From contig JAFCZU010000141.1 of the NCBI GenBank assembly GCA_019314185.1, forward strand, positions 1 to 7,899: DNA of 7,899 nt. The letters are read 5' to 3'. This DNA is from Deltaproteobacteria bacterium (GTDB lineage: Bacteria > Desulfobacterota > Desulfobacteria > Desulfobacterales > ETH-SRB1). Position numbers and translations under genes: made by a program. Below, piece by piece: positions 1 to 5,248 of the stretch (the stretch's first letter is position 1; each line of letters starts with the position of its first letter). The notes under the pieces are model-generated. The model had not been told where the DNA came from. It was given only the letters and a program-made list of their open reading frames with translations, and made no database searches.

Positions 1-146
1 GATGTTTCAAAAGATCTTCAAGGGGTAATGATTCTTTCTTTGACATAGCCAACCTCCAGAAATTTTGATCAAATATTATTTGAAAGGGGAAACTGTTTAT
101 GGTTCACGGTTGTCTGAAGCATTTTAACCGTTATTGTAAATGTAAG

Positions 147-287
147 CGTTCACGGAACGTTGAAATTAGAAAATAGAAATTGGAAATTGGAAATTTGGCC
201 TTCATGCTTTTGTACTGTTCTTCCCAATTTCTACTTTAATCTCTCCCAAATTTCTACTTTCCAATTTCAAGTTTCAAGCCGTGAACG
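147..287. repeat. Inverted-repeat (MITE-like) element with CGTTCACGG ends
   Basis: The ends are perfect 9-bp inverted copies: CGTTCACGG at 147-155 and CCGTGAACG at 279-287. Inside them, the left arm (about 160-198) is rich in GAAATTGGAAATT-type words, and the right arm (about 224-275) carries the complementary CCAATTTC/CAAATTTCTA words, so the element can fold as a long imperfect hairpin with a centre near 200-222. An additional end motif, GTTCACGG, lies at 102-109. There is no coding capacity, so if mobile it would depend on a transposase elsewhere. Dispersed repeats built from such GAAATTGGAAATT words occur in many environmental bacterial genomes (from memory). Mobility is inferred. Confidence 0.65.
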
Positions 288-370
288 ACTATCAATAAAT
301 ATACGCTGGAATTGATTTATATTCAACAGATAATTCGTTCTATATTTTACTCGCTCTTATCTGAATATGT

Positions 371-419
371 GTAAAAAATTACCATAAAATTATGTAAAAA
401 ATACCATAAAATTATGTAA
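371..419. repeat. Short AT-rich tandem repeat, 22-23 bp unit
   Basis: Two near-identical units follow each other at 371-393 and 394-415. They differ by a single T insertion and share the 18-base block TACCATAAAATTATGTAA at 380-397 and 402-419. A third copy is only hinted at (GTAATTTAC). The function is unknown; it could be slippage-derived or an AT-rich binding region. Confidence 0.7.
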
Positions 420-654
420 TTTACTTCACAATTTCACACTAAAATACATGGTATTGTGTTCCTAATTTTCTATAAAGAATTAATTAAATTTGTCCTGGAA
501 TTCTACCTCAATCTCAAGCCCTATTGGAATTATTCAAACTCTCCACTTCTATTTTTTACTGCATGAACCTGAAAATTTCGTAACACTTTAGCTTTTTGAA
601 AATATATCCGCTGTAGTTGAAAGAGGAAACAATTGAGTACTAACCATGAAGGAA

Positions 655-661
655 AAGGAGG
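655..661 (+). promoter_or_regulatory. Ribosome binding site of the S8 peptidase gene
   Basis: AAGGAGG lies nine bases before the ATG at 671. It fixes this ATG as the start. An out-of-frame ATG at 646 would give only a short 24-residue peptide and has no comparable site. Confidence 0.85.
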
Positions 662-670
662 AACCAAAAA

Positions 671-3600
671 ATGGCCAAGAAATACCCGGAACAAATAGTA
701 ATGGAAGGCATCACGTTTAAGAAGTCAGCTAACGAATTATATGTAGAGTTGCAGCCGGAATTAACCAAGATAGGCGTAGAGAAATTTCTTGATGAAAAGG
801 CAGCGCTTGTTCAATGGGAGTTCAAGCCAGATAATAGAAGAGCGCTAACGCTTCGGCAGTTCAATAAGACATCGACTCACTGCAAATGGCTATCGCTGGC
901 AAAGGGCAGAAAAGAGCTGGTCAATGACATAGCCAGCCAGCTCGAGGGTGACGAACGAGTCCGCGTCGCCGGACTGATATATGTGCGTGAAGACCTTAAA
1001 CATCCAAATGGCTTTACATTCGACGACCGGATAATTATCAGATTCGACGAGAAAGCAGCGAAAAAAGAGTTTCAGGCGCTTTTCAAAAAACTGGGCGTCG
1101 AAAAAGTGGAAGGCCCGCGAGGTGAATTGGGTAAGGGTTTAATGCTTGTACGAGTACTCGATACCCAGAAGCAGACTAGCTATGAGATAGCTCAGAAACT
1201 GGCTGAAGAGAAGATTGTCGAGTCTGCCAAAGTGAACTTGATTCAGCTGCACAGCGGTTTCACTGCTATCCCTAATGATACCTTTTTCACCAATCAGTGG
1301 AACCTTCGTAACACAGGGCAGGCCATGTCGGATGGAAATGTTGGTACGGCAGGATGTGACATCAACGTGGAACCTGCTTGGGATATATCTAAGGGGAGCC
1401 CACTTGTAGTAATCGCCATACTTGACAGCGGTTGTGACCTTGGCCACCAAGACCTAATGCCGAATTATGTACAGCGAGACCGAATGTACGACGCCTTGAC
1501 AGGCGGTAATAATGCGGATGATTATTATCGTCATGGGACTTGTGTTGCTGGTATTGCTTCATCGCGAACCAATTCATTGACAGCTCAAGGCGTAGCCGGG
1601 GTTGGTTGGCATTGCCGCATCATGCCAGTAGCAATACAGTTCAGTGAAGCCGAAATTGAGGCTTCTCTAAGATGGGCATTAAACAACCATGCAAACATCA
1701 TCAGTATGAGTTGGTACTGGGACGGGGCACATGCAGATATCGACACTTGTCTTCAAGATTGCTTTGATGCAGGGATAGTATTGGTCGCTGCCTCAGGTAA
1801 CAATGCAACAGGGGAACCGGATTTCATCTATTACCCGGCAAGCAACGCCAATGTTATTGCGGTCGGCGCCACAAATGAGAACGACGGTAGGTGTACCAGC
1901 ACGGATTGGGGGTTTGGCGGTAGTAACTACGGGCCAGAGCTCAGTGTAGTAGCCCCCGGCGTGCATACCTGGTCAACCGACATGAGAGGCCTGGGCGTTG
2001 GAAATGGGTACAACGATTCTTTTGGAGGTGGCGACGCTGCAGGTGACTACTATGAGGATTTCGGTGGCACGTCCGGTGCGACACCTCATGTAGCCGGGAT
2101 AGCAGGGCTTATGTTGGCCTACAACCCCACGCTAACGCCCGCCCAGATTCGTACCATTATCGAGGATACTGCGGACGACTTGGTGGGAGACCCGGCAGAG
2201 GATACGGCGGGATGGGACAAATACATGGGGCATGGCCGCATTAACGCGCATGCCGCGTTGGTGGAAGTGCAGACCAATCATCCGTTTAGCCCCGCAGACG
2301 TCTATATACGTGATTCGCTCTCTGACACTGGCACAGAGCCTTACATTGGCTCACCCTTGTGTTACAGCCCAGACATAATCATCCGTAAGAACGCAGTGGC
2401 TAATCCTCAAGCAGCCTTCGCGGATATGACGGTCGATCCAGGCAGTGATAACGTTGAGATCGGCAACGATAATTACATTTACGTCCGCGTGCACAACAAG
2501 GGGGCGGCAAATTCGGACATCCATGCACGGGTGCATTTTGCACCTCTAACCACAACCTGCGCGCCAGACTTGTGGGAATATATTGGTCAGGTCGATTTCC
2601 AGGATGTCCCGGCAGGCGGAAGTGCAGTTTCTGATGCAGTAGTGTGGGAGAATGTACCCGATCCCGGTTTAGTGGGTCACTTCTGCTTAATTGCAACAAT
2701 CGAGGGTTTTCGTGATCCTCAACCGGATCCGGTGGGCATCAGCAACGCTACACAGTACATGCAGTTTATCCGTGATCACAATAATATCTGCTATCGCAAT
2801 GTGGTGTTTGAAGATGTGTTGCCCGATACCATCTTGTCGTTAAATTTTTTACTGCCTGGTTTTGCCGGGGAGCTCAACAGATTCGATCTGAGGATTGAAA
2901 AAAAGGCTTTAGCCCTCCGCGCAAAAGTCGATGTCAGACTCCACCACGGCATGTTCAAGGATACGAGGGTTCACTTGGATCATGTGATCGAACGTATGGA
3001 AAGACCAGTAAAGGGATTCCGTGTTTTTGAACTTAAGGCAGAAAAGCGGCCCGCGATAAAGGGGCTAGTTGCCGCTCCACTTAGCCGAAACCTGGCGCAG
3101 TTGGACTTCAGGATTCCCGAAGATGCAAAACCAGGCGAGGTATACCGACTGGCAGTACAACAGGTCTTCAAGGAAGAAGTGATTGGCGATTTTCAGGTTA
3201 TGGGTAAAGTCGTCGATCCAAAGAAGGTGAAGTTCATTGCAGTTCGGGGAGACTATCTGGTGCATAAGGCAAACTGTAAATATCTGGAGAAGACCGCCAG
3301 GCAGTTATGGGCGCCCTTCGAATCTTTGGAAGCAGCCAAGGCAGTAGGTTATGATATGGCTCCCGATTGCCTTAACCAGCCTTTTACAGCAAAGGATATT
3401 TCGTATCGGCTTGCCCGCAGAATGCTTCATTACCTAAACCAAGTCGAACTAGCTGATGACTTGGACCAATTTATAAAAGGGACCTTAGATAAGAAGTATT
3501 TTGAAATGCGTTATGGCAAAGAAAGGACGAAAAAAAGAGGTCCCGACTTGGGAATTGATATATACAGAAATATCTTGGATGCGCGTGACGAGTTGGGAAG

Positions 3601-3682
3601 ATTCACTAAACTGGAGGAAATTGAGGAAGTGAAAGGTGTTGGCCCTGACGAGTTCATTGACCTGATCAATTCGTTCAAGTAG
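671..3682 (+). CDS. Subtilisin-family (S8) serine peptidase with beta-sandwich tail, Ada-like module and helix-hairpin-helix end
   Basis: A 1003-residue endopeptidase. The subtilase triad is clear: Asp252 in ILDSGCD, His288 in RHGTCVAG, Ser468 in GGTSGATPHVAG, with oxyanion Asn377 in ASGNN. Residues about 118-195 (IIIRFDEKA start, then an alpha/beta pattern ending VNLIQLHSG) resemble the fervidolysin-like prodomain that precedes many S8 domains; residues 10-117 are unassigned. After the catalytic domain (about 205-535) come a CARDB-like beta-sandwich (about 565-710) and a second beta-sandwich (about 711-850). These are followed by an Ada-like Cys/His module (about 855-903; His865, Cys869, Cys900) and a helix-hairpin-helix-like end (about 960-1003, EEVKGVGPDEF). 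No Sec signal peptide is visible (MAKKYPEQIVMEG), so location is uncertain: cytoplasmic, or exported by another route. The peptidase call is secure; the accessory domains are read by eye. Confidence 0.95.
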   Translation: MAKKYPEQIVMEGITFKKSANELYVELQPELTKIGVEKFLDEKAALVQWEFKPDNRRALTLRQFNKTSTHCKWLSLAKGRKELVNDIASQLEGDERVRVAGLIYVREDLKHPNGFTFDDRIIIRFDEKAAKKEFQALFKKLGVEKVEGPRGELGKGLMLVRVLDTQKQTSYEIAQKLAEEKIVESAKVNLIQLHSGFTAIPNDTFFTNQWNLRNTGQAMSDGNVGTAGCDINVEPAWDISKGSPLVVIAILDSGCDLGHQDLMPNYVQRDRMYDALTGGNNADDYYRHGTCVAGIASSRTNSLTAQGVAGVGWHCRIMPVAIQFSEAEIEASLRWALNNHANIISMSWYWDGAHADIDTCLQDCFDAGIVLVAASGNNATGEPDFIYYPASNANVIAVGATNENDGRCTSTDWGFGGSNYGPELSVVAPGVHTWSTDMRGLGVGNGYNDSFGGGDAAGDYYEDFGGTSGATPHVAGIAGLMLAYNPTLTPAQIRTIIEDTADDLVGDPAEDTAGWDKYMGHGRINAHAALVEVQTNHPFSPADVYIRDSLSDTGTEPYIGSPLCYSPDIIIRKNAVANPQAAFADMTVDPGSDNVEIGNDNYIYVRVHNKGAANSDIHARVHFAPLTTTCAPDLWEYIGQVDFQDVPAGGSAVSDAVVWENVPDPGLVGHFCLIATIEGFRDPQPDPVGISNATQYMQFIRDHNNICYRNVVFEDVLPDTILSLNFLLPGFAGELNRFDLRIEKKALALRAKVDVRLHHGMFKDTRVHLDHVIERMERPVKGFRVFELKAEKRPAIKGLVAAPLSRNLAQLDFRIPEDAKPGEVYRLAVQQVFKEEVIGDFQVMGKVVDPKKVKFIAVRGDYLVHKANCKYLEKTARQLWAPFESLEAAKAVGYDMAPDCLNQPFTAKDISYRLARRMLHYLNQVELADDLDQFIKGTLDKKYFEMRYGKERTKKRGPDLGIDIYRNILDARDELGRFTKLEEIEEVKGVGPDEFIDLINSFK

Positions 3683-3982
3683 GCAGAGCGCTGTATGCAG
3701 TAATTGGCCCTGATGTCTGCGGCCTGCACCGCTTGGGCGGAACCAAGGTCTACCCGACTGATTGGGATCCTGTGTTCTGGCCTGAATAGTTTGTACAGTG
3801 ATTATTTCGCAAGCAAAGCGAGCGCTTGGGGTTCACGTGCGATGGATATTCGTATCACTTTTCTGATGTGGAAAGTGACGCGGCTGCTGTGGGTCCATAA
3901 GGAAAATGGAGATTTATTTCATCCCTATGATGAACCTGTCACGACGTAGTTGTGCCCTAAAAACAAACAAATGGAGGAAGCT
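3683..3982. other. Intergenic gap with possible decayed coding remnant
   Basis: This is 300 bases between the S8 stop and the next good start. An 81-codon open stretch (3704-3949) exists but begins at TTG or ATG (3713) without a ribosome binding site and is rich in Trp, Cys and Ser, so I do not call it a gene. The neighbouring frame reads more like protein in two pieces, 3685-3786 (ending VYPTDWDPVFWPE) and 3802-3897 (including LGFTCDGYSYHFSDVE), separated by TAG (3787) and TGA (3799). Because both pieces are in the same frame, a small gene inactivated by nonsense changes is possible. No terminator with a T-run was found. Confidence 0.3.
3973..3977 (+). promoter_or_regulatory. Ribosome binding site deciding the start of the 116-aa protein
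   Basis: GGAGG sits five bases before ATG at 3983. The open frame extends upstream to a TTG at 3950, but that codon directly follows a stop and has no ribosome binding site, so the ATG at 3983 is preferred. Confidence 0.8.
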
Positions 3983-4333
3983 ATGATTGAATCGATTAAT
4001 AAATATGAAGTGATGTTATCTTCCCATCCTCAATTTAATGAATGGATAGCAAATATTCTATTGCGGAAGGACAACCGCATAATTGTGGACGTCCGATTTG
4101 TAGATAATCCGGACCTACTAGCTCAGTACGGAAGCATCAATGAAGGTGCTATTTCACTCGTCTATGTTGGCATGAAGCGCTTCTCTAATTTCCTCAATAT
4201 ACTCCAAAATGAGAAACCGCTATTCGTTCAGTTGGTGCATGCTTCCTCAAGCAACCCTGCCAGAATCCTACTCCGAACAGGGGCGGAACCCGTCGGCGAG
4301 CAGGAGCCGCGGAACCTATTTAGGATCACATAG
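3983..4333 (+). CDS. Small hypothetical protein, 116 aa
   Basis: I do not recognise this protein. It begins MIESINKYEV and has no signal peptide, lipobox or membrane segment, so it is probably cytoplasmic. The pattern suggests a mixed alpha/beta fold: a helix about 7-27, a strand at RIIVDVRFVD, a strand at ISLVYVGM, a helix around FSNFLNIL, then a strand at LFVQLVHA and a final basic/polar tail (ARILLRTGAEPVGE). There are no cysteines and no obvious catalytic motif. It lies 300 bases after the S8 gene and 189 bases before the lipoprotein, all on the same strand, so it may or may not be in their transcript. A role as partner or inhibitor of the S8 enzyme, which also lacks a signal peptide, is only a guess. 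The gene itself is well supported by its ribosome binding site and open frame. Confidence 0.7.
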   Translation: MIESINKYEVMLSSHPQFNEWIANILLRKDNRIIVDVRFVDNPDLLAQYGSINEGAISLVYVGMKRFSNFLNILQNEKPLFVQLVHASSSNPARILLRTGAEPVGEQEPRNLFRIT

Positions 4334-4440
4334 CCGTAAGACCTCGCTGCCATGGTACCGGGATAGCAGGAAATAAATAGGACAGGTTGTCGTCAAACAG
4401 TACACTGGTAAATGAAAAAAAACGTTAAACAATCAATCAC

Positions 4441-4486
4441 AACGGATGTCGGCGACAATTCATTCGTTGTTGTCGCCTACACCGTT
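4441..4486. repeat. Strong stem-loop between the small protein and the lipoprotein gene
   Basis: The core is GGCGACAA (4451-4458) pairing perfectly with TTGTCGCC (4470-4477) around an 11-base loop. It extends outward through a C/T mismatch, TGT/ACA, one bulged A, and AACGG (4441-4445) with CCGTT (4482-4486). No T-run follows on the + strand, so it is not a standard intrinsic terminator; an A8 run lies upstream at 4415-4422, too far for a clean minus-strand terminator. It sits about 25 bases before the lipoprotein ribosome binding site, so an mRNA-stability or leader role, or an operator, is possible. The structure is seen directly; the function is inferred. Confidence 0.6.
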
Positions 4487-4522
4487 TACTTCCCATAAAT
4501 TCAATCAGTTAAGGAGGAAATT

Positions 4523-5248
4523 ATGTCTAAACATCTAATCTGCAGGCTGGTAAGCATGTCTTGCGTTGTTGCTTTGGTGCTCTTGACTGGCTGTGAACCA
4601 AAGATAGAGGGCAAGCCGGTGAATCTTGAACCGAATGACCCCAGGCCGATCCTCAGTGTCCAAGTCGCGGATGCTGACGAAACGACGCTGCTCGTTCAGA
4701 AACTTGGTCTCGAGGTCGTTCGGATGGAAGGGCTTACCGTCTTCTTCTTCGAAGATGCCAACCAGCTACCCCACTTGGTTGATCTGGGTTATGACCTCAA
4801 AAGGCAGAATGCGTACGATGTATTCCGGCGTGTCGTCCGCATTGATCGCTCAGTTCCGGAAGCTGAATTGGTTGCCAATGGTGTGCGGATCATAAACCGT
4901 GAAAAACAATATCTAATTGTAGATGCCACAATAGGGCAGCTCAGAGCACTCGTACGCAGTGGCTCCCAAATCGTAGCGATTTCGGGGCATGAGCCACGTC
5001 CACGTCAGGTTCGAATCGCTGTGGAGAGCATGGAAGACGTGGCAAAAATCGGCGCTATGGAGGTCGACATCTATAGCGCCAAACCAGAACGTAAGGAATC
5101 GATCGACTCTCATCAGACCGTCCGCAAGGTCAAAATTGTGATCTATGGGGGAGCCTTTGATTACCAGATCGATCAGCTCAAGGACGTGGGTTATAACGTC
5201 GAGATATTACCGGAGCCTGCGCCTATAAAAAGAGGGGGACAATCATGA
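4523..5248 (+). CDS. Lipoprotein with three propeptide-like modules, partner of the downstream carboxypeptidase
   Basis: A 241-residue protein with a lipoprotein signal: basic start, hydrophobic stretch, then lipobox LLTGC with the modified Cys24. Glu rather than Asp follows the Cys, which in Gram-negatives would permit sorting to the outer membrane. AAGGAGG (4511-4517) lies five bases before the ATG. The rest reads as three related small alpha/beta units: about 43-97 (ILSVQVAD...LGLEVVRMEG...LVDLGYDL), 103-153 (VVRIDRS...GVRIINRE...LRALVRSGSQIVAI) and 162-229 (QVRIAVES...AMEVDIYSA...IDQLKDVGYNVEIL). This pattern of strand, helix, 'LG-x-V' strand, strand and helix ending in 'GY-x-V' resembles domains found N-terminal to many M14 carboxypeptidases. 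The stop overlaps the carboxypeptidase ATG, so the two are coupled. There is no catalytic motif. Role as a trans-acting propeptide, chaperone or inhibitor is inference. Confidence 0.85.
   Translation: MSKHLICRLVSMSCVVALVLLTGCEPKIEGKPVNLEPNDPRPILSVQVADADETTLLVQKLGLEVVRMEGLTVFFFEDANQLPHLVDLGYDLKRQNAYDVFRRVVRIDRSVPEAELVANGVRIINREKQYLIVDATIGQLRALVRSGSQIVAISGHEPRPRQVRIAVESMEDVAKIGAMEVDIYSAKPERKESIDSHQTVRKVKIVIYGGAFDYQIDQLKDVGYNVEILPEPAPIKRGGQS

Larger units (their letters stand above)
1..670. other. AT-rich non-coding region upstream of the S8 peptidase gene
   Basis: No convincing gene is seen on either strand in these 670 bases; the stretch is visibly AT-rich and broken by stops. It contains an inverted-repeat element (147-287), an extra copy of its end motif GTTCACGG at 102-109, and a short tandem repeat (371-419). 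The last 100 bases before the S8 gene should contain its promoter, but I could not pick a -35/-10 pair with confidence. The only clear signal there is the ribosome binding site at 655-661. Confidence 0.7.

Noticed and set aside
147..287. CRISPR-like array
   Set aside because: The repeats are inverted arms of one element, not regularly spaced direct repeats with unique spacers, and there are no cas genes.
646..720. ATG at 646 as an earlier start or leader peptide for the S8 gene
   Set aside because: It is out of frame with the peptidase, encodes only 24 residues and has no clear ribosome binding site.
3704..3949. 81-codon open frame between the S8 gene and the small protein
   Set aside because: It has no ribosome binding site at its TTG or ATG starts, its composition is odd (many Trp, Cys, Ser), and an overlapping frame looks equally or more protein-like. 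It is kept only as part of the gap description.
4470..4500. Possible promoter TTGTCG, 18 bases, CATAAA before the lipoprotein gene
   Set aside because: Each box matches the consensus at only four of six positions, and the first lies inside the stem-loop; too weak to annotate.
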